DNA from: Fimenecus sp045631225
GTDB taxonomy: Bacteria; Bacillota; Clostridia; Oscillospirales; Acutalibacteraceae
Assembly: GCA_045631225.1 (NCBI GenBank)
Contig: JAZQUG010000013.1
Location: 1 to 64,000, forward strand
Length of the DNA: 64,000 nt
Reading direction: 5' to 3'
This document shows positions 1-9,300 of this stretch, piece by piece. The notes under the pieces were generated by a model. That model had not been told where the DNA came from and made no database searches. It saw nothing but the letters and a program-made list of their open reading frames with translations. Position 1 is the first letter of the stretch, and each line of letters starts with the position of its first letter. The translations under genes were made by a program, and so were the position numbers.

Positions 1-70
1 CTGAAAGGGATTCGAACCCCCGACCCTCTGCTTAGAAGGCAGATGCTCTATCCAACTGAGCTATCAGCGC
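1..70 (-). tRNA. tRNA-Arg (TCT), 3' end cut by window edge
   Basis: Read on the minus strand, the segment folds as a cloverleaf: acceptor GCGCTGA, D arm GCTC/GAGC, anticodon stem TCTGC/GCAGA with loop CTTCTAA (anticodon TCT, reading AGA), and T arm with loop TTCGAAT. Only TCAG of the 3' acceptor strand is inside the window, so the last few bases lie to the left of position 1. It lies directly downstream of the Gly tRNA, with no bases between them. Confidence 0.93.
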
Positions 71-144
71 TGGAGCGGGTGATGGGAATCGAACCCACAC
101 GACCAGCTTGGAAGGCTGGGATTCTACCATTGAACTACACCCGC
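71..144 (-). tRNA. tRNA-Gly (TCC)
   Basis: A complete cloverleaf on the minus strand. The acceptor begins GCGGGTG and pairs with CACCCGC. The anticodon stem CCAGC/GCTGG carries loop CTTCCAA, giving anticodon TCC (Gly, GGA codons). The T loop is TTCGATT. CCA is encoded at the 3' end (TGG at 71-73 on the plus strand). It forms a two-tRNA cluster with the Arg tRNA. Confidence 0.95.
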
Positions 145-266
145 ATTTCAAATGCTTGATTATTCTATCACAACATACTGTCTTTGTCAAGAACTTTTTT
201 CTCTAAAACCAATACTTTTTTAATATTTTTATATAATTTGAGTCCGTTATTTTACTCATTGAATTG

Positions 267-295
267 TTTACAAAATCCTTATTAAATGATAAAAT
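267..295 (+). promoter_or_regulatory. Candidate promoter for the 323-1964 gene pair
   Basis: TTTACA at 267-272 and TAAAAT at 290-295 are separated by 17 bp, about 27 bp before the start codon at 323. The rest of 145-322 is AT-rich with no other recognisable signal. Confidence 0.5.
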
Positions 296-322
296 ATATT
301 AAATGTATATGGAGGTGATTTT

Positions 323-661
323 ATGAATTCAGCGTGGATAATATTTTTTGTCCTTTTTATTATTTTAATTTATCAAAAGAGAGAAGAAATCCTCGTTGTT
401 GTTCGTAAAGATCTTCGTGAAAAAAGGGGAAGGATAGATATGACATCACTTATAGAAAGATACATAGGTAAAGAGTGTTTAATATACACTTGCACATCTT
501 CTTCACAAATTACAGGAACTATCAAATCCTGTAATGAGGGTTGGCTTGAAATTGAAAACAGTAATGGTCAGTGTGACCTTGTTAATTGTGAATATATCAC
601 GAGAATTCGTGAATATCCCAAAAATAAAAATGGAAAGAAAAAAAGCGTAATTTTTGATTAA
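323..661 (+). CDS. Small membrane-anchored protein with Sm-like C-terminal domain (hypothetical)
   Basis: 112 aa, started by ATG after a strong GGAGGTGATTTT Shine-Dalgarno site. Residues 4-18 form one hydrophobic segment, followed by a basic stretch (about 19-40), so the soluble part should face the cytoplasm. Residues about 43-98 (IGKECLIYT through YITRIRE) read like a small beta-barrel: alternating hydrophobic strands, an ITGTIKSCNEGWLEIEN turn, and a later strand ending in ITRI. This resembles the Sm/Hfq-like fold of small Clostridia proteins of unknown function. The tail is Lys/Asn-rich. It stops 10 bp before the glycosidase gene, so the two are probably co-transcribed. RNA binding is an inference; no function is known. 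Confidence 0.75.
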   Translation: MNSAWIIFFVLFIILIYQKREEILVVVRKDLREKRGRIDMTSLIERYIGKECLIYTCTSSSQITGTIKSCNEGWLEIENSNGQCDLVNCEYITRIREYPKNKNGKKKSVIFD

Positions 662-671
662 GGTGATTATT

Positions 672-1964
672 ATGAATAAAAATAAATGTGCAAAAACACC
701 TCCTATGGGTTGGAACAGTTGGGACTGTTACGGTGCAGCAGTAAATGAAGAACAGCTTATGGGAAATGCAGAATATATGGCAAAATACCTGAAAGATTAC
801 GGATGGCAGTATGTTGTCTGTGATATTCAATGGTATGAACCAAAGGCAAAAAATAACGACTACAATAATTTTACTGAGCTTTGTATGGACGAGTATTCTC
901 GTTTGATTCCTGCAGAAAATCGTTTTCCATCATCAGTAAATGGTGCTGGGTTTAAGCCTATTGCAGATAAAATTCACGCTATGGGACTTAAATTCGGCAT
1001 TCATATAATGCGTGGTATTCCTCGTCAGGCAGTTCACAGAAATACTCCTATTTTAGGGACAGATAAAACAGCACGTCAGGTTGCTCATCATTTTTCTGTT
1101 TGCCCTTGGAATACAGATATGTACGGAATGTACAACTGTGAGGGAGCACAGGCATACTATGACTCTATTTTTCAGATGTACGCAGAATGGGGAATTGATT
1201 TTGTAAAGGTTGATGACATCTGCGTTACAGAATTCAGAAAATGGGATAATCCGTATTCAGCTCGTGAAGAAGTTGAAATGATAAGAAAAGCTATTGATAA
1301 AACGGGCAGAGATATAGTGTTGAGCCTTTCTCCCGGTCCTGCTGAATTGTCAATTGCTGAGCATTTGTGTGAATACGCTAATATGTGGCGTCTTACAGGT
1401 GACTTCTGGGACTGGTGGGACAAGCTTTATGAAATGTTCGACAAGTGTGAAAAATGGGCTTCATATGTGAGCGAAGGCTGTTGGCCGGACTGCGATATGT
1501 TGCCACTTGGTAATATTTCAAGAAACGGCACTTGTCACGGACCACAGGACAGATATACCCAGTTTTCAAAAGACGAACAAATCACATTGATGACACTCTG
1601 GTCAATTTTCCGTTCACCGTTGATGTTCGGTGGTGAAATGAGAAATAACGACGATTGGACTCTTTCTCTTATGACAAATGAGGAAGTTATTGACGTGAAT
1701 CAGAATTCTCACGGTGGTAAACAGGCCTATCGTGATGAAAATACAATCATCTGGACTGCTATATCTTCTGATAATAAACCATTGATTGCTGTTTTCAATG
1801 TATCAGATAAAGAAAATGAAATTTCGGTTGATTTATCTGACTTTGAGTTGTCAGGAAAATATACTCTCCGCGATTTATGGAAAAAAGAAAATATTGCTGA
1901 AATTGAAAATACATTTATTTGTAAGGTTGCTTCACATGGAGCAAAGATATTTAAATTGATTTAA
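672..1964 (+). CDS. Glycoside hydrolase family 27 (alpha-galactosidase-like), cytoplasmic
   Basis: 430 aa. The start is ATG at 672, preceded by AAGGTGATTATT; an upstream in-frame codon at 654 lies inside the previous gene and has no ribosome site. The N-terminus TPPMGWNSWDCYG is the hallmark opening of GH27 (melibiase) barrels. WGIDFVKVDDIC carries the expected nucleophile Asp (D181), and the LTGDFWDWW segment supplies the likely acid/base Asp (about D244). A C-terminal beta-sandwich follows from about residue 345. There is no signal peptide, so it should act on imported galactosides. A second GH27 gene at 32305 differs in having an N-terminal anchor and an insert. The exact substrate (alpha-galactose or another alpha-linked sugar) is not shown by the sequence. 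Confidence 0.88.
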   Translation: MNKNKCAKTPPMGWNSWDCYGAAVNEEQLMGNAEYMAKYLKDYGWQYVVCDIQWYEPKAKNNDYNNFTELCMDEYSRLIPAENRFPSSVNGAGFKPIADKIHAMGLKFGIHIMRGIPRQAVHRNTPILGTDKTARQVAHHFSVCPWNTDMYGMYNCEGAQAYYDSIFQMYAEWGIDFVKVDDICVTEFRKWDNPYSAREEVEMIRKAIDKTGRDIVLSLSPGPAELSIAEHLCEYANMWRLTGDFWDWWDKLYEMFDKCEKWASYVSEGCWPDCDMLPLGNISRNGTCHGPQDRYTQFSKDEQITLMTLWSIFRSPLMFGGEMRNNDDWTLSLMTNEEVIDVNQNSHGGKQAYRDENTIIWTAISSDNKPLIAVFNVSDKENEISVDLSDFELSGKYTLRDLWKKENIAEIENTFICKVASHGAKIFKLI

Positions 1965-1976
1965 AAAAACAATCAG

Positions 1977-2086
1977 CTTCCTCATTGAGGGAACTGTCTG
2001 CGAAGCAGAGTGAGGGAGTATAAAAATCCAGAAACGCCCTCCGCCATTTTCTTGCGAAAATGCCACCTCCCTCGTGAAGGGAGGGG
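1977..2086. repeat. Intergenic palindromic element (family C), full copy
   Basis: A series of nested inverted repeats fills the gap before addB: TTCCTCA/TGAGGGAA, then CTGTCTGC-gaa-GCAGAG, then a right half CCCTCCGCCATTTTC-ttgc-GAAAATGCC followed by CACCTCCCTCGTGAAGGGAGGGG. The right half matches the reverse complement of 36475-36526 in layout, with a different but still paired inner stem. It ends just before the addB ribosome binding site. This type of small palindromic element is scattered in many Ruminococcaceae intergenes. Confidence 0.65.
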
Positions 2087-2112
2087 AAAATAATCTAAAG
2101 GAGCAAAAAACA

Positions 2113-5100
2113 ATGCTCAACATTATAACAGGACGAACAGGAAGTGGAAAAACACGACTCATCAGGTCAATGGCAAAGGATATTGCAGAAAGTTTTAATG
2201 ATAAAGCAATAATCATTGTGCCTGAACAGTTTTCTTTTGAAACTGAAAGAGGAATGTTAGCACTTCTTGGTAATGAAAAAATAAATAATGTTGAAATCTT
2301 AAGCTTTTCTCGTATTGCTGAAAGGCTTTTGTGCCAATACGGAAAACTAGATAAAAAGACGGCTGATGATGGCATCCGTGCTGTGCTTATGAGTCGTGCA
2401 ATTGAAACTGTTGAGGATAAACTGACAGTTTTTAACAGATATAAAAAGTATCCTCAGCTCATAAACGAAATTCTCGATTTTCATCGTGAAGTGAAAAAAT
2501 GCAGAATTACAAACGAACAGTTGAGCGAATGTGCTGACCTTGTGAAAAAGTCATCTTTTGCGTCCAAGCTCAAAGAGCTTTCAATTATTTTCACTTGCTA
2601 TGATGCAATGATGTCGCAAAATTTCAGTGACAGCTGTGACCATTTGAATATGCTTTATGATTTGCTTTTTGATGTGGACTATTTTAAAGGAAAAACAGTA
2701 TTTTTAGATGCTTTTTCAGGCTTTTCGGGTCAGGAATATGAAATAATTGAACAGATTATGCGACAGAGTGATGATATGTATGTTACATTCTGTTGCGACA
2801 CGTTGAAAAATAATGACAGATATGAGATTTTTTACAATTCAAATGTGGAGATTAAAAAGCTCAAATCAATTGCAAATAAATTAAATGTGAAAATAGCACC
2901 AGAAAAGGTCTTGCATTCAAAAAAAGAGTTTAAAAAGGATGAACTTAATTTCCTTGAAGAAAACATTTTTTCATCAGAAAGTAAAGTATATGAAAATGAT
3001 GCTGATGCAATCGAAATCATTCCTTGCAGAACAAAAACAGAGGAATGTCAGAGCGTTGCTGCAGAAATCAAAAGACTTGTCAGAACACAGAAGCTTCGTT
3101 ATCGTGATATTGCAGTTATTGTGCGTAATGAGGAGTCATACAGAAAAGATTTAGCAGCTGCTTTCAGGAAATACGATATTGATTGTTTCCACGATAATCG
3201 TCAGCCCGTTGATACTCAACCACTTATTGTATTTGTAAAATGTCTTTTAGATATTCTTATAAAAGGTTTTGAAACTGAAACAGTTTTAAGACTTTTAAAA
3301 ACACAGCTTTATGGCTTCAGCGTTGAAGAAACTGCACTTCTTGAGGATTACTGTCTTATGTGGAAAATCCGTGCATCTGCCTGGAAAGACCCGTGGACAG
3401 ATAACCCAAAGGGCTTTGGTGAAGAGCTTGACGAGTCTGCAGAAGATACATTAAACACTGTTAATTCATTAAGACAGAGAATTGTAGCACCAATTTTATC
3501 GCTTAAAAACAAAATTAAAAACGGTACAGGTGAATTAATTTCAGAAGAACTGTTTAAATTTTTAAGAAGTTCTCATATTGACGAAAATTTAAAGAAATTC
3601 ACAGTAGTTTTAAATGATAATAATGAAATTGATTTATCCCTTGAACAGGGTAGAATCTGGAAAATACTTACAGAGATTTTCGACGGATTATATTCTGCAC
3701 TTGGTGAATCTGCAATTTCAATTGAGCGATATGCCGAACTTTTCAATATTCTTGTTGCATCAAAGGACATTGGTGTAATTCCAAACGGTATGGACGAGGT
3801 AATCATTGGTGGTGCAGACAGAATCCGTGCATCTGCACCGAAAGCTGTTTTCCTTATGGGTGTTAATACAGGCGTATTTCCGGGTGAAAGCTCGTCAGGT
3901 GTGATTTTTAACGATACAGAACGCTGTGAGCTTATAAAGAACGGAATGCCTATTATCAGTAACCTTGAATATAACAGCGTAAGTGAAACATTTATTGCAT
4001 ATCATGCCATAACACTGGCTACTGATAAACTATATTTAACATATTCAGCACTGGGCAGTGACTCATCTTCATTGACACCGTCTGAAATGGTGGGTGAGGT
4101 TTTAAAGCTGTTCCCAAAATGCAATGTAAGAAAAGAAAATACAAAGCTTAATTTGATTGAAAGCAGAAAATCAGCATTTTCAGTTATGGCAGGTGAGTCT
4201 GTTAATGGCTCTGACCTTTGCGAAACATTAAAAGAATATTTCATAAGAAACAATGGTGAAAATGAGGTTGTGAAAATTCAGAAAGCAGCAGAAAAGGATT
4301 TCTGTATCCGTGACACTGACCTTGCAACTGAATTCTTTGGCAAGAATATTTATATGTCTGCTTCAAGAATTGAAAAATACTATAAATGTCCTTTCAGTTA
4401 TTTCTGTGAATACGGTATCAAAATCAGACCTCGAAAAGAAGCGGAGGTTGACGCTGCGTTATATGGTACTGTTATTCACTATGCATTGGAACAATTCTTA
4501 TGTGATAACAAAAAAGAAACTATCCGTAAAATGTCAAATCAGGATATAAGAGAAAAGTCAAATGAAATAGTTGATGAATATATCTGTGATGTAATGGGTG
4601 GATACGAAAACAAAAACCCATCATTTATTCGAACAATCCGTCTTATTAAAGAAACAACTTATAATATTATTCTCAGGCTTGTATCTGAATTTTCTGTATG
4701 CGAATTCACACCTGTTGATTTCGAGCTTAAAATTGCTCCTGATGGAGATATTCCACCTTATGAAGTTAAAACGGATAATGGTGGTTTTGTAAAAATTGTA
4801 GGTAGTATTGACCGAGTTGACTCTTTTGAAACAGATGACAATACGTTTATTCGAGTTGTAGATTATAAAACAGGCGGCAAGGAATTTCAGCTTGGTGAAG
4901 TCTTTTACGGACTTAATATGCAGATGCTTATTTATCTTTTTGCAATATGGGAAAACGGTAAGGAATATTACAAGGACAATTTAATTCCGGCAGGTGTTTT
5001 GTATTTCCAAGCAAAAAACACAAAGATAACATCCGATAAATTAGAAAGAAATTCTGAGAAAATCCATGCACAATCTCTTTCAGCAAAAGAACACGCTATG

Positions 5101-5457
5101 GATGGCATAATCCTTAATAATATGCAGGTTTTTGAGGCTATGGATAAAACAAACGAGGGTGTTTTCTTACCTGCATCATTTGATGAAAAAACAGGCTCAT
5201 TAAAAGGTAAGGTTATTTCCCTTGAATCCTTAAAGCATCTTAAAAACATTGTTGATACATCAATAAAGAATATGGCAAAAGACTTGCAGAGTGGCTATAT
5301 TTCTGCATTACCTGTGGAAGACGGTTGTACATGGTGCAGTTATAAGGATGTTTGTAAGCGTGAAAGTGATGATGTAATAAAGGAAATGGATATACTTTCA
5401 TTTAAAGATGCAATTGCCAAGTTAAGAGGTGACGAAGATGGCAAGACAATGGACTGA
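2113..5457 (+). CDS. addB: ATP-dependent helicase/nuclease subunit B
   Basis: 1114 aa. Subunit B of the AddAB enzyme, which resects DNA double-strand ends and loads RecA after Chi recognition. ATG at 2113 follows AAAGGAG; the in-frame start at 2074 lies in the upstream palindromic repeat. Walker A GRTGSGKT is at residues 7-14. The C-terminal nuclease has RVVDYKTGGKEF (D917, K919). Four cysteines fit the AddB iron-sulfur cluster: C759 in YKCPFSYFC and C1072, C1075 and C1081 in CTWCSYKDVC, a C-x2-C-x5-C layout like Bacillus AddB. Length is normal for the family. It overlaps addA by 20 bp, so the two subunits are translationally coupled. Confidence 0.96.
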   Translation: MLNIITGRTGSGKTRLIRSMAKDIAESFNDKAIIIVPEQFSFETERGMLALLGNEKINNVEILSFSRIAERLLCQYGKLDKKTADDGIRAVLMSRAIETVEDKLTVFNRYKKYPQLINEILDFHREVKKCRITNEQLSECADLVKKSSFASKLKELSIIFTCYDAMMSQNFSDSCDHLNMLYDLLFDVDYFKGKTVFLDAFSGFSGQEYEIIEQIMRQSDDMYVTFCCDTLKNNDRYEIFYNSNVEIKKLKSIANKLNVKIAPEKVLHSKKEFKKDELNFLEENIFSSESKVYENDADAIEIIPCRTKTEECQSVAAEIKRLVRTQKLRYRDIAVIVRNEESYRKDLAAAFRKYDIDCFHDNRQPVDTQPLIVFVKCLLDILIKGFETETVLRLLKTQLYGFSVEETALLEDYCLMWKIRASAWKDPWTDNPKGFGEELDESAEDTLNTVNSLRQRIVAPILSLKNKIKNGTGELISEELFKFLRSSHIDENLKKFTVVLNDNNEIDLSLEQGRIWKILTEIFDGLYSALGESAISIERYAELFNILVASKDIGVIPNGMDEVIIGGADRIRASAPKAVFLMGVNTGVFPGESSSGVIFNDTERCELIKNGMPIISNLEYNSVSETFIAYHAITLATDKLYLTYSALGSDSSSLTPSEMVGEVLKLFPKCNVRKENTKLNLIESRKSAFSVMAGESVNGSDLCETLKEYFIRNNGENEVVKIQKAAEKDFCIRDTDLATEFFGKNIYMSASRIEKYYKCPFSYFCEYGIKIRPRKEAEVDAALYGTVIHYALEQFLCDNKKETIRKMSNQDIREKSNEIVDEYICDVMGGYENKNPSFIRTIRLIKETTYNIILRLVSEFSVCEFTPVDFELKIAPDGDIPPYEVKTDNGGFVKIVGSIDRVDSFETDDNTFIRVVDYKTGGKEFQLGEVFYGLNMQMLIYLFAIWENGKEYYKDNLIPAGVLYFQAKNTKITSDKLERNSEKIHAQSLSAKEHAMDGIILNNMQVFEAMDKTNEGVFLPASFDEKTGSLKGKVISLESLKHLKNIVDTSIKNMAKDLQSGYISALPVEDGCTWCSYKDVCKRESDDVIKEMDILSFKDAIAKLRGDEDGKTMD

Positions 5458-8400
5458 TGCACAGAAACAAGCTATTGATTCAAGAGATGGTACTGTTCTT
5501 GTGTCTGCTGCCGCAGGTTCGGGTAAGACTGCTGTCTTGGTTGAACGAGTAATACAAAGAATAACAGATTCAAATAACCCTGTTGATATTGAAAAGCTTC
5601 TTATTGTAACTTTTACAAAGGCTGCTGCTGCAGAAATGAAGGAGAGAATTTCTCAAAGACTTTCACAGTTAATTCACGAAGAGCCTCGTAATCAGTATCT
5701 TAAAAGACAGAAAATGTACCTTTCCAATGCCCAGATTTCAACAATGGACAGTTTCTGCGGAAAGCTCATTAAGGAAAACTTTGAAAAAGTGGGTATAGCA
5801 CCTGATTACGGTATGCTTTCCGATATTGAACATGATATGTTAAAGCGTGAAGTACTCAACGAAGTTTTAGAAGAAGTGTATAGCCGTCCGGAAAACGAAA
5901 CAGAAGATTTTTTGAAGCTTTTCACAAACGGCAGAAATGACTTTAATCTTATAGAATCTGTTTTATCTCTCTATGAGTTTGCAATGGCATCACAAAGCCC
6001 TTTAAAATGGCTTGAGGCAACTTTTTCTGAGTATTTTGAAGAATTACCTATCTACGAAACAAAGTGCGGTCAATACTGTTTAAATCGACTTGCAGAGATT
6101 CTTGAGCATATTCTTGTTAAGGCTGATGATATTATCTCCGATGCACCCGAAAACAGTAATCTTGCAGGTGCAATAGCTAATGATTTGGCTCCTGTTCAAT
6201 TATCAATTAAAAATATTCTTGAACTTATATATAACAGTCCTGAAAAATGGGATGAAATAAAGCTCTTAACGGAGTCTTTGAGTTTGGGCAGATTTCCGAC
6301 AATTCCAAAGGGTGAAAAGGATTGTTATTATGATGATATAAAAGGTCGTCGTGACGGTATCAAAAAATATCTTTCTGCCACTTGTTCTGTTCTTGTATGT
6401 ACAGAAGCTGAATACAAGGAAGATATGGAATACTTAAGACCGATTATGACGATTCTTAAGGATATTGTAATCAGTTTTATGACTCGTCTTAATGAGAAAA
6501 AACAAGAGAATAATACATATTATTTCTCCGATATTCTTCATTTTGCATTGAAGATTCTAGTGGAATTTAATGAAGACGGAACATATACAAAAACACCTTT
6601 GGCAAATGAGCTTTCCGAAAACTTTGCAGAAATTCTTATAGACGAATTTCAGGATACGAATGAAGCACAGGACACACTTTTCTCTGTAATTTCAAATGAT
6701 AATCATAATAAGTTTATGGTGGGAGATGTGAAGCAGAGTATTTATCGTTTCCGTCAGGCAATGCCTGAAATTTTTATGGGATATAAGGATTCCTTTGAAG
6801 AGTTTTCAGGGGACAATTATCCTGCAACAATAAGCCTCGATAAGAATTTCAGAAGTAGAGAGGGTGTTGTAAAAGGTATTAATTTCTTCTTTGATTTTCT
6901 TATGACAAGAAAAAGCTGTGGTATTGATTATCGTAATGGTGAACAACTCCGGTTCGGTGGAAATTATGATGAATCCGGCTCTGCTGATGTGAGTGTTCAT
7001 ATTGTTGAATCAGATAATATGAGAGGCTCTGATTTATTAGCGGAAGCCCGTCATATCGGTAATATAATCAATGACCTTGTTGAATCGAGAACTCTTGTTG
7101 GAAAAAAAGGTGAGGAAAGACCAATAAAATACAGTGATATATGTATTCTTATGCGTGCTGTCAAGGATAAGGCACAGATTGTTGCAAGAGAACTTGAATT
7201 AATGGGTATTCCTGCATATTTTCAGAAAAATGGTGGCTTTTTTGAAAGTCGTGAAGTCGTAACTATGATTTCAATGCTTAAAATCATTGATAATCCGGTT
7301 CAGGATGTACCGTTAGCATCTGTTATGCTTTCTCCATTGTTCCCGTTTACAGAGGACGATTTGGCAAAATATCGTTGTAATCAGCGTCACGGTAATTTCT
7401 ATAATGTTGTGAAAAGCCATTATGAAACTGATGAAAAGGTAAAAGACTTCATTGACTTATTGTCTTTGTTACGTACTTTGTCTGTTACAATGGATATCGG
7501 CAGTCTTATTCGTCGTGTGTTTGAAATTACATCATATGACAGCATTGTTGGTGCAATGGATAATGGTGAAAAAAGAATACTTAACCTTGAGTTGCTCATA
7601 AGCTATGCAGAAAATTATGAAGCAAATGGTGGTTCAGGTCTTTCAGGCTTTATTCGTTATCTTGACAGAATCCGTAAGAATAATAAGGACCTTGAAAGTG
7701 CAAATGAAATATCAGAAAACGATAACGTTGTTCAGATAATGTCCATTCATAAGAGTAAAGGTCTTGAATATCCTGTTGTTTTTGTTGCAAATTGTTCCTC
7801 ATCAATTGGTGGCAATGACAAAAACAAGGTGCGCATAAACAGAAAATTAGGTGTGGCAACTCCACGATATTTTCCTGATTTACATAAGGATTTCGGGACA
7901 CTTCAGTCAAATACAGTAAAATTGTTTGAAAAACAAGAGGAAATTGCTGAACAGATAAGAGTTCTCTATGTTGCTATGACACGAGCAGAGGAAAAACTTT
8001 ATCTTGTTGGTTCATTGTATAATCCTTATAAGAAGATTGTTGAATTATATTACAATTTTTATAGTAGCTTTACAGAACCTGCAGTACCGATTTCTCTTTG
8101 CTCAAGTTATACTCAATGGCTTTTACTTGCATTGATGAATCATCCTTCGATGGAGTTCGAGGAATTGATTAGTTGCTGTAAAAATCCTGAAAGCTATGCA
8201 ATTGATTTTGGCATTTTTGAAAAGAGTCCTGATTATATAAAGGAAAAAGAAGAAACAACCTTATATGATTGTAACAATGAAATGCTTGAAATAATTAATG
8301 ATAGACTTTCGTACAAATATCCTTTTGCAGTTCTTTTAGATATTCCTGTTAAGTATGCTGCATCAGCGACTGACAAGAACGAAAATCTTAAGTATCTTAC

Positions 8401-8950
8401 AAGTGAAAGTCCTGCATTCTCAGGAGCAGGGGAGCTGACTCCTGCACAACGAGGCACACTTGCTCATAAGTTTATGGAAATTTGTGATTTCAAAAACGCA
8501 AGTGAAGATTTATCGGGAGAAATCAACAGATTAGTTGAAAATAAGACTTTCACAGAAAAACAAGCAAACGCAATCAATATAAATTCTATAAAATCATTTT
8601 TTCAAAGTGACCTTTATAAGAGAGTTGTATCAGCAGAAAAATTTGTTCGTGAACAGGAGTTTTCAATGTCGGTTCCTGTTTGTTATGTCAACGACACATT
8701 GCCTGAGGGTATATGTGACGAAACAGTAATTGTTCAGGGTGTCATTGACGGTCTTATAATCAATGGTAATGAAGGAGAAATTGTTGACTATAAAACCGAC
8801 AGAGTGTCTTCGGCAGAAGAACTTTGTGAAAAATACCGTGAACAAATGAAAATGTACAAGTTGGCTGCTGAAGAATGCTTCCGACTACAAAATGTTACAA
8901 TAACATTATATTCTTTCCATCTTTCAAAAGAAATTTCATTAAAACTTTAA
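5438..8950 (+). CDS. addA: ATP-dependent helicase/nuclease subunit A
   Basis: 1170 aa UvrD-type helicase with a C-terminal RecB-like nuclease, partner of AddB in recombination repair. ATG at 5438 is chosen because AGAGGT lies 7 bases upstream; the gene starts inside the last codons of addB. Walker A is seen in SAAAGSGKTAVL (about residues 22-33). Helicase motif II is LIDEFQDTNEAQ, motif III/IV region includes VGDVKQSIYRFRQA, and motif VI is VLYVAMTRAEEKLYL. The nuclease centre is GEIVDYKTDR (D1117, K1119). Length and motif order are normal. Confidence 0.96.
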   Translation: MARQWTDAQKQAIDSRDGTVLVSAAAGSGKTAVLVERVIQRITDSNNPVDIEKLLIVTFTKAAAAEMKERISQRLSQLIHEEPRNQYLKRQKMYLSNAQISTMDSFCGKLIKENFEKVGIAPDYGMLSDIEHDMLKREVLNEVLEEVYSRPENETEDFLKLFTNGRNDFNLIESVLSLYEFAMASQSPLKWLEATFSEYFEELPIYETKCGQYCLNRLAEILEHILVKADDIISDAPENSNLAGAIANDLAPVQLSIKNILELIYNSPEKWDEIKLLTESLSLGRFPTIPKGEKDCYYDDIKGRRDGIKKYLSATCSVLVCTEAEYKEDMEYLRPIMTILKDIVISFMTRLNEKKQENNTYYFSDILHFALKILVEFNEDGTYTKTPLANELSENFAEILIDEFQDTNEAQDTLFSVISNDNHNKFMVGDVKQSIYRFRQAMPEIFMGYKDSFEEFSGDNYPATISLDKNFRSREGVVKGINFFFDFLMTRKSCGIDYRNGEQLRFGGNYDESGSADVSVHIVESDNMRGSDLLAEARHIGNIINDLVESRTLVGKKGEERPIKYSDICILMRAVKDKAQIVARELELMGIPAYFQKNGGFFESREVVTMISMLKIIDNPVQDVPLASVMLSPLFPFTEDDLAKYRCNQRHGNFYNVVKSHYETDEKVKDFIDLLSLLRTLSVTMDIGSLIRRVFEITSYDSIVGAMDNGEKRILNLELLISYAENYEANGGSGLSGFIRYLDRIRKNNKDLESANEISENDNVVQIMSIHKSKGLEYPVVFVANCSSSIGGNDKNKVRINRKLGVATPRYFPDLHKDFGTLQSNTVKLFEKQEEIAEQIRVLYVAMTRAEEKLYLVGSLYNPYKKIVELYYNFYSSFTEPAVPISLCSSYTQWLLLALMNHPSMEFEELISCCKNPESYAIDFGIFEKSPDYIKEKEETTLYDCNNEMLEIINDRLSYKYPFAVLLDIPVKYAASATDKNENLKYLTSESPAFSGAGELTPAQRGTLAHKFMEICDFKNASEDLSGEINRLVENKTFTEKQANAININSIKSFFQSDLYKRVVSAEKFVREQEFSMSVPVCYVNDTLPEGICDETVIVQGVIDGLIINGNEGEIVDYKTDRVSSAEELCEKYREQMKMYKLAAEECFRLQNVTITLYSFHLSKEISLKL

Positions 8951-8958
8951 AAAAACAC

Positions 8959-8987
8959 TTGATTTTTGGATAGTGTTGTGATAAAAT
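8959..8987 (+). promoter_or_regulatory. Promoter of rpmE
   Basis: TTGATT at 8959-8964 and TAAAAT at 8982-8987 with an exact 17-bp spacer, just after the addA stop and about 44 bp before the rpmE start. Confidence 0.7.
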
Positions 8988-9030
8988 CATTAGGCTATGT
9001 AAATAAGTACTGAAAGAGGTGACAATTGTC

Positions 9031-9234
9031 ATGAAACAGGGACTCCATCCAGAGTATAAAACAGTAACAGTAAAGTGCGCTTGCGGTGCTACATTTGAAA
9101 CTCGTTCAACAAAAGAAGATTTAAAAGTTGATATCTGCTCAAATTGCCACCCATTCTTCACAGGTAAGCAGAAGCTTGTTGATGCAGGCGGACGTGTTGA
9201 CAGATTTAACAAACGTTACAATCTCTCAAAATAA
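9031..9234 (+). CDS. rpmE: 50S ribosomal protein L31, zinc-binding form
   Basis: 67 aa. The start is ATG at 9031 (MKQGLHPEYK), the normal L31 N-terminus, with AGAGGTG upstream; a GTG at 9019 overlaps that ribosome site. Two Cys pairs, CACG and CSNC, mark the zinc-containing (C+) form. The family sequence HPFFTGKQKLVDAGGRVDRFNKRY is intact. It is a single-gene unit with its own promoter and terminator. Confidence 0.97.
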   Translation: MKQGLHPEYKTVTVKCACGATFETRSTKEDLKVDICSNCHPFFTGKQKLVDAGGRVDRFNKRYNLSK

Positions 9235-9252
9235 TTTTATTAAAAACACACT

Positions 9253-9286
9253 GGTGGTACATTAAAAGTACCACCTTTTGTTTTTT
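9253..9286 (+). terminator. Rho-independent terminator of rpmE
   Basis: Perfect 8-bp stem GGTGGTAC/GTACCACC with a 7-base loop, followed by a T-rich run (9276-9286). Confidence 0.88.
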
Positions 9287-9300
9287 AGTGAGGTAAGGAT

